64,000 nucleotides of DNA from Janthinobacterium lividum. GTDB taxonomy: Bacteria; Pseudomonadota; Gammaproteobacteria; Burkholderiales; Burkholderiaceae_D. Of this stretch, positions 28,108 through 36,778 are shown piece after piece. Both the position numbers and the translations under genes were made by a program. Position 1 is the first letter of the stretch; every line of letters starts with the position of its first letter. Below the pieces are notes generated by a model. It saw only the letters and a list, made by a program, of their open reading frames with translations. It made no database searches and had not been told where the DNA came from. The DNA is taken from contig NZ_JAAOLY010000017.1 in NCBI RefSeq assembly GCF_011601275.1, positions 62,001 through 126,000 of the forward strand, given 5' to 3'.

Positions 28108-29202
28108 ATGCTGAGGCGCGCGTTGTCATGCGCTGCCGGTGCCCTGGCACTGGCAGCGGGCCTGCCCGCCGCTGCACAGCAGAATGTGCAGCTGTATGGG
28201 CGCCTGAACGTCGGCATCGAGGCGCTGCACTCGTCCGGCAGCGGCGACAGCGTGCAGCGCCTGTCCAACAACCGCTCGGTGCTCGGCTTTCGCGGCAGCG
28301 AAAACCTGGGCGGCGGCTGGCAAGCGCTGTTCCAAGTCGAAGGCACACTGTCGCCGGACACCGGTGCGGGCAGCCTGGCCGCGCGCGACACGCGCGTCGG
28401 CGTCCAGGGTCCGTGGGGTACGCTGTTTGGCGGCAACTGGACCCTGCCCTACAACAGCGCCACCTCCGCGCTCGACCCGTTCTACCCCACCACGGCCGGC
28501 TACATGAGCCTGATGGGCAACGGTGCGGGCGCCACCGAAAACAATACCAGCAACGCGTACTCGTTCGACCGGCGCCAGCAGAACAGCGTGCATTACTGGA
28601 CGCCCGAATGGGCCGGCTGGTCGCTGCGCGTGGCGCGCGGCATGGGGGAAGAACGGCCGCTCAATGGCGCGCGTCCCGCATTGACGTCGGCCGCGCTGAT
28701 GTACGACAGCGGCGCGCTGTACGCTACCCTGGCGCATGAAGACCACCACGACTATCAGGGGCGGGGACTCAGCGACCGTGGCAGCAAGCTGGCACTGGCC
28801 TGGCGTGTCGATGCCGCCACGCAGCTGGCGGCGGCGGTGGAAAGCCTGCGCTATGAAACGGCCAGCGGCGAGCTGCGCCGACGCTCGGTGTATGTCTCGG
28901 CCACGCGCCAGTTCGGCCGCCATGGCCTGCGCATCGGCCTGGCCCACGCGCAAAGCGCCACCGGCAGCGCCGTGGAAACCATCGGCACCGTGCGCGCGGG
29001 ACCAGGCACCGGCGCCACCCACGCCACCGTCGGTTACGACTACCAGCTGTCGAAGCGCAGCAGCCTGTATGCCTATTACACGCGCCTGAACAATGGCCGC
29101 AATGGCATTGCCGACTTTGCCATCAACAGCCTGGGACGCGAAGGGGGAACGGCAGGGGCCACGCTGTCCGGCGTGGTGCTGGGAATACGGCACAATTTCT
29201 GA
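28108..29202 (+). CDS. Gram-negative porin (OmpC-like, betaproteobacterial type)
   Basis: A 364-residue outer-membrane porin. The start at 28108 gives a clear signal peptide (MLRRALSCAAGALALAAGLP, cleavage at AAA-Q), and the mature protein begins QNVQLYGRLNVGIEALHSSG as in general porins of betaproteobacteria. Landmarks are RSVLGFRGSENLGGGWQALF, the GNWTLPYN region and a C-terminal Phe (LGIRHNF) needed for outer-membrane assembly. Alternating hydrophobic residues suit a 16-stranded trimeric barrel. The 4-base gap to the amidohydrolase suggests that it admits that enzyme's substrate. Confidence 0.93.
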   Translation: MLRRALSCAAGALALAAGLPAAAQQNVQLYGRLNVGIEALHSSGSGDSVQRLSNNRSVLGFRGSENLGGGWQALFQVEGTLSPDTGAGSLAARDTRVGVQGPWGTLFGGNWTLPYNSATSALDPFYPTTAGYMSLMGNGAGATENNTSNAYSFDRRQQNSVHYWTPEWAGWSLRVARGMGEERPLNGARPALTSAALMYDSGALYATLAHEDHHDYQGRGLSDRGSKLALAWRVDAATQLAAAVESLRYETASGELRRRSVYVSATRQFGRHGLRIGLAHAQSATGSAVETIGTVRAGPGTGATHATVGYDYQLSKRSSLYAYYTRLNNGRNGIADFAINSLGREGGTAGATLSGVVLGIRHNF

Positions 29203-29298
29203 GCCGGCAGTTTTCGTGGACAGCCCTGCGCACGGCGAGTACAGTCTGTGCTCAGCCAGCAGGGCATAATCCACGGACAAGCAGCATGACATTGCACC

Positions 29299-30126
29299 AT
29301 GAAACGAACCTCATTGCCGGCGCGTAGCGATTGGGTCAGGTGCGCCGAACCGGTACAGGGCGTCGAACGCATCGAAGCCTGGTTCCAGGGCAAAGCCTAT
29401 GCCATGCACCGGCACGACACCTACGCCATCGGTCGCACGCTGGCGGGCGTGCAGCGTTTCAGCTACCGCCGCGGGCAGCGCAACAGCCTGCCCGGCAATA
29501 CCATGATCCTGCATCCCGACGAGGCGCACGATGGCCAGGCCGGTACCGACGCGGGCTTCCATTACCGCATGCTGTATATCGAACCGGCGCTGTTCCAGGA
29601 CGTGCTGGGTGGACGCGCGCTGCCCTTCATTGAAGGCGGCGTGTCGGCCGATCCCCGGCTGGCGGCCGCCACCTCCGCCCTGCTGCCGCACGACGGCCAC
29701 CCGCTCGAAGCGCTGGAACAGAGCGAGGCGCTGGCCGAACTGGCGCATGCGCTGGCGGCGGTGGCCGGCACACCGGTGCAGCGTCCCAAAGGCGACTTCC
29801 TGGCCGCGCGGCGCGCGCGCGAGTACTTGCAGGCGCATTGCACGCACGCCGTCACCCTGGCGGAACTTGAAGCGGCAACGGGACGCGACCGCTGGAGCCT
29901 GTCGCACGACTTTCGCGTCTTCTACGGCACCAGCCCATACCGCTATCTGACGATGCGGCGCCTGGAGATGGTGCGGCGCCTGCTGCTGGCAGGCAGCACG
30001 CTCGCAGCGGCCGCCATGGCCGCCGGCTTTGCCGACCAGAGCCACATGACGCGGCATTTCCTGAAAACCCATGGGATGACGCCTGGCCGCTGGCTGCGCT
30101 ACGCTGGCGGCACCGGCAAGGGCTGA
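29299..30126 (+). CDS. AraC-family transcriptional regulator
   Basis: A 275-residue regulator. The N-terminal half is an AraC-type cupin sensor (WFQGKAYAMHRHDTYAIGRT). The C-terminal 100 residues hold two HTH motifs: ARREYLQAHCTHAVTLAELE-like first helices with WSLSHDFRVFYGTSPYRYLT, and LAAAAMAAGFADQSHMTRHF followed by LKTHGMTPGRW. It follows the amidohydrolase-porin pair by 96 bases in the same direction and may control it or the cupin gene behind it. The effector is unknown. Confidence 0.92.
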   Translation: MKRTSLPARSDWVRCAEPVQGVERIEAWFQGKAYAMHRHDTYAIGRTLAGVQRFSYRRGQRNSLPGNTMILHPDEAHDGQAGTDAGFHYRMLYIEPALFQDVLGGRALPFIEGGVSADPRLAAATSALLPHDGHPLEALEQSEALAELAHALAAVAGTPVQRPKGDFLAARRAREYLQAHCTHAVTLAELEAATGRDRWSLSHDFRVFYGTSPYRYLTMRRLEMVRRLLLAGSTLAAAAMAAGFADQSHMTRHFLKTHGMTPGRWLRYAGGTGKG

Positions 30127-30203
30127 AAACACCCACGATCGTTCAATACGGCCGGCAAGCACCTGCGTATTCTGGCGGCATCGCCACTTGAACGGAGCAC
30201 AGC

Positions 30204-30638
30204 ATGTCCACCACTACCACCACTACCACCATTGCCGCCACCACCACGCGCGGCCAGGGCCAGTCCATCGACCTGGCGGGCAAGATCGCCCTGATCGAAG
30301 GGCACTGGCAGCCGCGCGTCATCGCCGAAATGAATGACTACCAATTCAAGGTCGTCAAGGTATTCGGGGAATTCGAGTGGCACCGGCACGCCGATACGGA
30401 TGAAACCTTCATCGTGCTGGAAGGCGAATTGCGCATCGCCCTGCGCGGCCCTGGCTATGCGCAAGGACACGCCATCGTGCTGACTACCGGCCAGATGGCC
30501 GTGGTACCCGAGGGCGTGGAACACAAGCCGTGCGCCCTTGCCGAAACCAGGCTGCTGCTGATCGAGCCGCGCGGCGTGGTCAACACGGGCGACGGCGATG
30601 CGGGCGGGCGCACGGTGGAGAACGATCAGTGGATCTGA
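30204..30638 (+). CDS. Small cupin-domain protein
   Basis: A 144-residue single-domain cupin. Residues 54-70 (FGEFEWHRHADTDETFIVLE) provide the first motif with HxH and Glu metal ligands, and MAVVPEGVEHKPCAL supplies the third His. The N-terminal 15 residues are almost only Thr (STTTTTTTIAATTT), encoded by an ACC/ACT triplet repeat. Small cupins of this type bind a metal and often act on sugars or signal molecules; the substrate is unknown. It lies 77 bases after the AraC gene and ends just before a strong bidirectional terminator. Confidence 0.87.
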   Translation: MSTTTTTTTIAATTTRGQGQSIDLAGKIALIEGHWQPRVIAEMNDYQFKVVKVFGEFEWHRHADTDETFIVLEGELRIALRGPGYAQGHAIVLTTGQMAVVPEGVEHKPCALAETRLLLIEPRGVVNTGDGDAGGRTVENDQWI

Positions 30639-30661
30639 CGCCGGAAGCGTGACAAAAACAA

Positions 30662-30696
30662 AAAACCCGCCGACTTTTGCAAGTCATGCGGGTTTT
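30662..30696. terminator. Bidirectional terminator between cupin gene and tRNA-Thr
   Basis: AAAACCCGC (30662-30670) pairs with GCGGGTTTT (30688-30696), with an inner GACTT/AAGTC stem. A-rich and T-rich flanks on both sides make it usable in both directions: for the cupin gene on the plus strand and for the tRNA on the minus strand. Confidence 0.88.
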
Positions 30697-30707
30697 CTGA
30701 TGAAACT

Positions 30708-30783
30708 TGGTGCCGTTGGCCGGAATCGAACTGGCGACCTTCACATTACGAATGTGCTGCTCTACCAACTGAGCTACAACGGC
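30708..30783 (-). tRNA. tRNA-Thr (anticodon CGT)
   Basis: On the minus strand 76 bases fold into a full cloverleaf with an encoded CCA end. Acceptor stem GCCGTTG pairs with CAACGGC; the D arm is GCTCAGTTGGTAGAGC; the anticodon loop TTCGTAA has CGT at 34-36, reading ACG; the T arm is centred on GTTCGATTC. The first 7 and last 11 bases match the general layout of E. coli tRNA-Thr(CGT). Confidence 0.96.
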
Positions 30784-30898
30784 GAAGACCCACATTCTAC
30801 AAACAATGCACAAAATTTGCTAGTGTCAACGCGAACTTTTTTGCATTTTTTTAGCGGCCCGGCTGCGGGCCGCTGAAAATCGTGGAAAAGTGCTGCTT

Positions 30899-31900
30899 TT
30901 ACTCAGCGTGATACGCGGTGACGCGGGCCACTTCATCTTTCGAGCCGAGGAACACAGGCACGCGCTGGTGCAGCTTGTGCGGGGCGATATCCATGATGCG
31001 CTGCTGGCCATCGGTGGCGGCGCCGCCCGCTTGCTCGACGATGAAGGCCATCGGGTTCGCTTCGTACATCAGACGCAGCTTGCCCGGCATCGAGGTGTCG
31101 CGCAGGTCGGCCGGGTACATGAAGATGCCGCCGCGGTTCAGGATGCGGTGCACGTCGGCCACCATCGAGGCGATCCAGCGCATGTTGAAATTGGTGCCGC
31201 GCGGGCCCGTGTCGCCGGCCAGCAGTTCGTCGACATAGCGCTTCACGGGCGGATGCCAGTGGCGCGCGTTCGACATATTGATGGCGAATTCCTTCGTCGT
31301 CGGCGGAATCTGCATATTGCTTTGCGTGAGGACCCACGAACCCATCTCGCGGTCCAGGGTGAAGCAGTTCACGCCATTGCCGAAGGTCAGCACCAGCATG
31401 GTTTGCGGACCGTACACGGCATAGCCGGCCGCTACTTGCTTGCTGCCCGCCTGCATGAAATCCTGTTCCGTCGGCTGACCCATGCCGTCCGGTGCCTTCA
31501 GCACGGAGAAGATGGTGCCGATGGAGACGTTGACGTCGATGTTCGACGAGCCATCGAGTGGATCGAACAGCAGCATGTATTCGCCCTTCGGATAGCGGTT
31601 CGGGATCGGGTGGATCGATTCCATCTCTTCCGACGCCATGGCCGCCAGATGGCCGCCCCATTCGTTCGCTTCCAGCAGGATCTCGTTGGAGATGATGTCG
31701 AGTTTTTTCTGTACTTCGCCCTGCACGTTTTCCGTGTCGGCCGTGCCCAGCACTTCACCAAGGGCGCCCTTGCCGACGGCGTGGCTGATGGTCTTGCAGG
31801 CGCGCGCGACGACTTCGATCAGCAGGCGCAGTTCGGCCGGAATGCTGTTGTTCGAGCGCTGCTCTTCAACCAGGTATTGCGTAAGACTGATGCGTTTCAT
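30899..31900 (-). CDS. fbp: Fructose-1,6-bisphosphatase class I
   Basis: A 333-residue cytoplasmic enzyme hydrolysing fructose 1,6-bisphosphate to fructose 6-phosphate in gluconeogenesis. Metal-site motifs are complete: ASEEMES (Glu pair), [20 protein letters not shown] (DPLDGSSN), and [20 protein letters not shown] near the C-terminus. The length is normal. AAGGGG precedes the ATG. It lies downstream of pepN in the same orientation, separated by an inverted repeat pair, so the two are unlikely to be a tight operon. Confidence 0.97.
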   Translation of the reverse strand: MKRISLTQYLVEEQRSNNSIPAELRLLIEVVARACKTISHAVGKGALGEVLGTADTENVQGEVQKKLDIISNEILLEANEWGGHLAAMASEEMESIHPIPNRYPKGEYMLLFDPLDGSSNIDVNVSIGTIFSVLKAPDGMGQPTEQDFMQAGSKQVAAGYAVYGPQTMLVLTFGNGVNCFTLDREMGSWVLTQSNMQIPPTTKEFAINMSNARHWHPPVKRYVDELLAGDTGPRGTNFNMRWIASMVADVHRILNRGGIFMYPADLRDTSMPGKLRLMYEANPMAFIVEQAGGAATDGQQRIMDIAPHKLHQRVPVFLGSKDEVARVTAYHAE

Positions 31901-31941
31901 GAAACCCCTTAGTTAGTTTTAAATATGTCTCGTTCGGTGCC

Positions 31942-32037
31942 TGTCGGCTTACGCGCCTATGGCGCTAAGCCGACCTACAAATAATGAATCCCGTTGCATA
32001 CGTAGGTCGGATTAGCCCGCAGGGCGTAATCCGACAT
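31942..32037. repeat. Interspersed palindromic repeat, inverted pair
   Basis: Units 31942-31978 (TGTCGGCTTACGCGCC ... TAAGCCGACCTACA) and 32001-32037 (CGTAGGTCGGATTAGC ... GTAATCCGACATG) face each other, the same arrangement as at 17057-17142. It fills the gap between pepN and fbp and starts 5 bases after the pepN stop codon, a place where REP hairpins often protect mRNA ends. Confidence 0.85.
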
Positions 32038-32041
32038 GCAA

Positions 32042-34696
32042 TCAATTGGCCAGCGCCTTGCTGACCACTTCCATCACGTCATTCGACAAGCTGGCCTGGC
32101 CGGCGACTTTTTCCAGCGCGTCGCGCATGGGGCTTTGCAGCGCGGGCACGTAACGGCGCCAGCGGTCCATCGAGCGCGCCAGGCGCGCCGCCACTTGCGG
32201 ATTCAGGGCGTCGAGGGCGATGACCTGCTCGGCCCAAAAGGCGTAGCCGCTGCCGTCTTGCGCGTGGAATTGCGATGGATTGCCGTTGGTGAAATTGAAG
32301 ATCAGGCTGCGCGCGCGGTTCGGATTTTTCAAGGTGAAGGCCGGATGCGTCATCAGCTGGCGCACGGCTTGCATGTCGGTCGTCGGCGCGGCCGCCTGCA
32401 TGGCGAACCACTTGTCGATCACCAGCGCTTCGTTCTCGAAGTCGGTATAGAAACTGGTCAGGGCCGCCTGCGCATGCGGCTGCGAACCGGAATGAATCAG
32501 CGCCGCCAGCGCCGCGGCGCGGTCCGTCATGTTGCCGGCATTGTCGAACTGCAGCCGCGCCAGGTCCAGCTCTTGCGCGCCCGGGGCGATCAGCAGATAG
32601 GCCAGGGCCAGGTTTTTCAGCGCGCGCTTGCCGGCAGACAGGGCGTCCGGGCTGTATTCGCCCGGTGTCTGGTTGGCGTGGTATTGCGCCAGCAGTTCCG
32701 GCTTCAGGGCTGCGGCAATCGTGCGACGCATGAACTGGCGTGCCGCATGGATCGCTTGCGGGTCGACTTGCGCCATGCGCTCGGCGATGATGGTTTCCGA
32801 CGGCAGGATCAGGGCCAGCTCGCGGAAGGCAGGATCGAGCGTTTCATCGGCCAGCAAGGCGCGCTGCGCTGCGATGAAGGTGTCGTCCAGCGCCAGGGTC
32901 TCGCCGGCGGCGACGGCGGCAGTCAGTTTCAGCAAACGTTCCATGGCCAGGCGCTGGCCCGCTTCCCAGCGGTTGACGGGATCGCTGTCGTGACGGAACA
33001 GGTGCAGCAACTCGGCGTCGGTATAGCCGTATTCCAGCACCACGGGCGCGGAAAAGTCGCGCAGCAGCGACGGCACGGGCAGTTCGGCCACCTCGGTGAA
33101 GCGGAAGGTTTGCGACGCCTGCGTCAATTCCAGCACGACGCTGGTGGCGCCATCAGCTGCCACGCCATCGACGTACAGCGGCAGGTCGCGGCCATCGCCC
33201 CCCAGCAAGCCGACGGTGACGGGAATGTGGAACGGCAGTTTTTTCGCCTGCCCTGGCGTGGCGGGGCAGCTTTGCGCCAGGGTCAGCTCGAACGTCCGGC
33301 TGGCCGCATCGTAGCGCGTGGAGGCTTTTACTATCGGCGTGCCGGCCTGGCTGTACCAGCGCTCGAATTGCGTGAAATCGCGGCCATTCGCGTCCGCCAT
33401 GGCGGCGCGGAAGTCGTCGCACTGCACGGCCTGGCCATCGTGGCGTTCAAAATACAGGTCCATGCCCTTGCGGAAGCCGTCGCGGCCAACGAGGGTCTGG
33501 TACATGCGCACCACTTCGGCGCCCTTCTCGTAGATCGTGACCGTATAAAAGTTGTTGATCTCGACAAAGGAGTCGGGACGCACGGGATGCGCCATCGGGC
33601 CCGCATCTTCGGGGAATTGCGCCTGGCGCAGGGTGCGCACCTGGTCGATGCGCGTGACGGCGCGGCCCGTGTCCGTGCCGATCATGTCGGCCGAGAATTC
33701 CTGGTCGCGGAAGACCGTCAAGCCTTCTTTCAGCGACAGCTGGAACCAGTCGCGGCACGTCACGCGGTTGCCGGTCCAGTTATGGAAGTACTCATGGCCC
33801 ACCACCGCTTCGATGCCCGCGTAATCGACGTCGGTCGCCACGCGCGAATTGGCCAGCACGTACTTGGTATTGAAGATGTTCAAGCCCTTGTTTTCCATGG
33901 CGCCCATGTTGAAGTCGCCCACGGCGACGATCATGAAGCGGTCCAGGTCCAGTTCCAGGCCGAAGCGCTCCTCGTCCCAGCGGATCGAGTTTTTCAGCGA
34001 CTGCATGGCGTAGTCGGTTTTATCGAGGTTGCCGTCTTCCACCCACACCTGCAGCAGCACTTCGCGGCCAGACTTCAATGTGTAGCGCTCTTCCTGGCAC
34101 ACCAGGCGCGCGGCCACCAGCGCGAACAGGTAGGATGGCTTCTTGAACGGATCCTCCCACTTGGCGTAATGGCGGCCGTCACCCAAGTCGCCCTCTTCGA
34201 TCAGGTTGCCGTTCGATAGCAGCACCGGATATTGTTCCTTGTCGGCGCGCAGCATGACCGTGTACTTGGCCATCACGTCCGGGCGGTCCGGGAAGAAGGT
34301 GATGCGGCGGAAGCCTTCCGCTTCGCACTGCGTGAAGAAATTATGGTTCGACACGTACAGACCCGACAGCGACGTATTGTCCTGCGGCGCCAGCACGGTC
34401 TCGATATCGAGCAGCACTTCGTCCGGCGCCTTGGGGATGGTCAGCATGCCAGCCGTCAGTTTGTACTGCGACGGCTTCAACACTTTGCCATTCAGGCGCA
34501 CCATCACCAGTTCGATGTGTTCGCCGTGCAATTCGATGCTGCGGCTGGTGCTGGCCGGGTTGTGGCGCATCTGGATCCGGCTCGCCACCACTGTGCGGGC
34601 GGGATCAAGATCGAAACCAAGTTCGACGCTGTCGACCAGGAAGCTGGGCGGCGTGTAATCTTTGCGGTAAATCGTCTGAGGGCTGTCTGTGCGCAT
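32042..34696 (-). CDS. pepN: Aminopeptidase N
   Basis: An 884-residue M1-family zinc aminopeptidase, normal length for bacterial PepN. The substrate-binding GAMEN motif is in DFNMGAMENKGLNIFNTKYV. The zinc site is VVGHEYFHNWTGNRVTCRDW (HEYFH) with the third ligand Glu in LSLKEGLTVFRDQEF. The catalytic Tyr is expected in NFYTVTIYEKGAEVVRMYQT. It removes N-terminal residues from peptides in the cytoplasm. The start MRTDSPQTIYRKDYTPP agrees with the family; there is no strong ribosome-binding site. Confidence 0.97.
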   Translation of the reverse strand: MRTDSPQTIYRKDYTPPSFLVDSVELGFDLDPARTVVASRIQMRHNPASTSRSIELHGEHIELVMVRLNGKVLKPSQYKLTAGMLTIPKAPDEVLLDIETVLAPQDNTSLSGLYVSNHNFFTQCEAEGFRRITFFPDRPDVMAKYTVMLRADKEQYPVLLSNGNLIEEGDLGDGRHYAKWEDPFKKPSYLFALVAARLVCQEERYTLKSGREVLLQVWVEDGNLDKTDYAMQSLKNSIRWDEERFGLELDLDRFMIVAVGDFNMGAMENKGLNIFNTKYVLANSRVATDVDYAGIEAVVGHEYFHNWTGNRVTCRDWFQLSLKEGLTVFRDQEFSADMIGTDTGRAVTRIDQVRTLRQAQFPEDAGPMAHPVRPDSFVEINNFYTVTIYEKGAEVVRMYQTLVGRDGFRKGMDLYFERHDGQAVQCDDFRAAMADANGRDFTQFERWYSQAGTPIVKASTRYDAASRTFELTLAQSCPATPGQAKKLPFHIPVTVGLLGGDGRDLPLYVDGVAADGATSVVLELTQASQTFRFTEVAELPVPSLLRDFSAPVVLEYGYTDAELLHLFRHDSDPVNRWEAGQRLAMERLLKLTAAVAAGETLALDDTFIAAQRALLADETLDPAFRELALILPSETIIAERMAQVDPQAIHAARQFMRRTIAAALKPELLAQYHANQTPGEYSPDALSAGKRALKNLALAYLLIAPGAQELDLARLQFDNAGNMTDRAAALAALIHSGSQPHAQAALTSFYTDFENEALVIDKWFAMQAAAPTTDMQAVRQLMTHPAFTLKNPNRARSLIFNFTNGNPSQFHAQDGSGYAFWAEQVIALDALNPQVAARLARSMDRWRRYVPALQSPMRDALEKVAGQASLSNDVMEVVSKALAN

Positions 34697-34823
34697 AGGG
34701 ATTTGGGTGGGAGCGGAGGCAAAAGCCTATTTTACCAACACCAGCCCCCGATAGTCGCGATTCGGCTCAGGAATGTTGGATTCCCTTACACGCCGACATG
34801 CTCCGTAACATTCTGTAATAATG

Positions 34824-34853
34824 AATAGAAACAAATAGAACTATTCTTATAAT
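34824..34853 (+). promoter_or_regulatory. Promoter and repeats before the DUF4136 gene
   Basis: A perfect -10 box TATAAT lies at 34848-34853, 40 bases before the ATG, without a good -35 box at normal distance. In the place of the -35 are two direct copies of AATAGAA (34824-34830 and 34834-34840), 10 bases apart, and a palindrome AATAG-AA-CTATT (34834-34845). The lack of a -35 box and the helically phased repeats suggest activation by a bound regulator. It is the most AT-rich stretch nearby. Confidence 0.5.
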
Positions 34854-34893
34854 ACTAAGCGATGAATTGTGTCTACTATCAGGAGGTCATGCA

Positions 34894-35523
34894 ATGAAAC
34901 GTTATCTCACCATCATGATGGCCGCATTGACCGTGTTGCTGACCGGATGCGCCACCACCATACGCAGCGATGTGACCGTCTTCCACGAATGGCCTGCGCA
35001 ATTGCAGGACAAATCGTATGCGTTTGAAACACCAGATGCCGAAAACGACACGCTGGAATACCGCAGCTACCAGAACCTGGTGCGCGCGGAACTGGCCAAG
35101 CACGGCTTCGGCGAAGCTTCCGGCCCTGCGGCAGCCAATTTGCGCGTGGCAATGAATTTTTCCACCGTCGACTATCCTGAGCGCGTGCTGCAGACCACGG
35201 ACCCATTCTGGTATGGCCCAGGCTACTGGCCTGGCCGCTATGGCTACCGCTACGGCGCCTGGCCAGGCTATGGCCGCTTCGGCTACAACCCCTACTGGTA
35301 TGGCCCGCTGGACGTGGAAGAAAGCGTGCGCCATAAATACGAACGCGAATTGCGTATCACGATCAATGACCGCAACGGCAAGAAACTGTACGACGTGACA
35401 GTGCAATCGACCAGCAACAAGCGCGCCACGTCGCAAGTGATGCCGGCCATGGTGGCCAGCGCCTTTGCCGACTTCCCCGGCCAGAGCGGCGTCCCGCGCA
35501 AGGTCGAAGTCAAGGTAGACTGA
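34894..35523 (+). CDS. DUF4136 lipoprotein
   Basis: A 209-residue envelope lipoprotein. MKRYLTIMMAALTVLLTGC ends in a lipobox (LTGC, Cys19). The domain after it resembles DUF4136: an early SDVTVFHEW strand, YRSYQNLVRAELAKHGF in the middle and a final VASAFADFPGQSG segment. A Tyr/Gly/Trp/Pro-rich insert (about 105-145, with repeated YG, WYG and RYGYRYG) lies in the middle. AGGAGGT, a full anti-rRNA match, is 6 bases before the ATG at 34894, which fixes the start. It is a single-gene unit with its own promoter and terminator. Confidence 0.86.
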   Translation: MKRYLTIMMAALTVLLTGCATTIRSDVTVFHEWPAQLQDKSYAFETPDAENDTLEYRSYQNLVRAELAKHGFGEASGPAAANLRVAMNFSTVDYPERVLQTTDPFWYGPGYWPGRYGYRYGAWPGYGRFGYNPYWYGPLDVEESVRHKYERELRITINDRNGKKLYDVTVQSTSNKRATSQVMPAMVASAFADFPGQSGVPRKVEVKVD

Positions 35524-35599
35524 AAGCGCCAGCCAAAACCTACTGCGCGTCGCGATCTACGGTTTTGTCAGGCGTGGAAAGTCTGAAGTATGTTTTAAA

Positions 35600-35638
35600 A
35601 AAACCCGGCTTGTGCATTGCTGCATCAGCCGGGTTTTT
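35600..35638 (+). terminator. Terminator after the DUF4136 gene
   Basis: AAAACCCGGCT (35600-35610) pairs with AGCCGGGTTTT (35627-35637), with an inner TGCA/TGCA stem and A and T flanks. It can also serve the convergent qor operon, whose last gene ends at 35657. Confidence 0.88.
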
Positions 35639-35656
35639 CATGTCTGCATTTCATTC

Positions 35657-35770
35657 CTAAGAATAATACGCCTCGGCGGCAAAGGTCAGGGCGCCGATCA
35701 GGGCCACGGCCAACAACAGCACGATCAGCAGGCGACCGAATTTCGGTGTGCCGTCACTGCCGCCGCTCAT
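35657..35770 (-). CDS. 37-residue single-helix membrane protein
   Basis: A short gene below usual length limits. The start codon overlaps the stop of the quinone oxidoreductase gene as ATGA, the same coupling seen between many true genes in this window. The product begins MSGGSDGTPKFGRLLIVLLL and ends AAEAYYS. A polar N-terminus of 12 residues is followed by one membrane helix (about 13-33). It ends 19 bases before the shared terminator, so it is the last gene of the EamA-mgsA-qor operon. No known family is recognised. Confidence 0.65.
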   Translation of the reverse strand: MSGGSDGTPKFGRLLIVLLLAVALIGALTFAAEAYYS

Positions 35771-36756
35771 GGCACGATAATGGTCGAGCCCGTCGTCTTG
35801 CGCGCTTCCAGGTCCGTGTGCGCCTGCGCGATATTGGCCAGGCTGTAGCGCTGGTTGATCTCGATCTGCACTTCGCCGCTGCTGACGACGCCGAACAGCG
35901 AGGTCGCCATCTCTTCCAGGTTGGCGCGGTTCGACGCATAGCTGAACAGAGCCGGACGCGTGAGGAACAGCGAGCCGCGCGAGGCCAGTTCGCTCAGCGT
36001 AAACGCGGGCACGGGACCGGAGGCGTTGCCAAAGCTGACCATCATGCCCAGCGGCGCCAGGCAGTCGAGCGAGCCCGTAAACGTATCCTTGCCGATGGAA
36101 TCGTAGACAACGGAGACGCCCTTGCCGCCCGTGATCTCGCGCACGCGCTCGACGAAGTTTTCCGTGTTGTAGTTGATGACATGGGCCGCGCCATGCGCCT
36201 TGGCCAGCGCCACCTTTTCATCGGAACCGGCCGTGCCGATCAGGTTCACGCCCAGTACCTTCGCCCACTGGCAGGCGATCAGGCCCACGCCGCCCGCGGC
36301 CGCATGGAACAGGATGGTGTCGCCCGCCTTCAGGGCCACCGTGCGGTGGAACAGGTATTGCACCGTCAAGCCTTGCAGCATCATGGCGGCCGCCGTATCG
36401 AAACCGATACGTTCGGGCAGTACCAGCAGCAGGGCCGCCGGCAGGTTGCGCTGCTGCGCATACGCGCCATTGATGCGCGCCGCATACGCCACCCGGTCGC
36501 CGACCTTGACTTCCGTGACGCCCTCGCCCACCGCCTCGACGATGCCCGCGCCCTCGACGCCGAGGCCGTTTGGCAACGGCTGGGGGTACAAGCCCGTGCG
36601 GAAATACACGTCGATGAAATTGAGGCCGATGGCCTCATGCCTGACGCGCGCCTCGCCGGGACCGGGCGGCGGCAGTTCCATGTCCACGTATTCCATCACT
36701 TCCGGGCCGCCCGTGCGCTGCACGCGGATGGCTTTGGTGGTAATCGTTGCGCTCAT
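35767..36756 (-). CDS. NADPH:quinone oxidoreductase (zinc-free MDR family)
   Basis: A 329-residue medium-chain oxidoreductase of the QOR type. The GroES-like half carries HEAIGLNFIDVYFRTGLYP and GVEGAGIVEAVGEG. The Rossmann half has FHAAAGGVGLIACQWAKVLG with the NADPH-binding AxxGxG pattern. Zinc-ligand Cys are missing, as expected for quinone reductases. It reduces quinones or other electrophilic carbonyls with NADPH. The start at 36756 has GAGGAG 7 bases upstream; a longer frame from 36798 lacks it. It sits 22 bases after mgsA, which is suggestive because methylglyoxal is an electrophile. Confidence 0.92.
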   Translation of the reverse strand: MSATITTKAIRVQRTGGPEVMEYVDMELPPPGPGEARVRHEAIGLNFIDVYFRTGLYPQPLPNGLGVEGAGIVEAVGEGVTEVKVGDRVAYAARINGAYAQQRNLPAALLLVLPERIGFDTAAAMMLQGLTVQYLFHRTVALKAGDTILFHAAAGGVGLIACQWAKVLGVNLIGTAGSDEKVALAKAHGAAHVINYNTENFVERVREITGGKGVSVVYDSIGKDTFTGSLDCLAPLGMMVSFGNASGPVPAFTLSELASRGSLFLTRPALFSYASNRANLEEMATSLFGVVSSGEVQIEINQRYSLANIAQAHTDLEARKTTGSTIIVP

Positions 36757-36778
36757 GCTATCTCCTCGTGTAGGTGGA

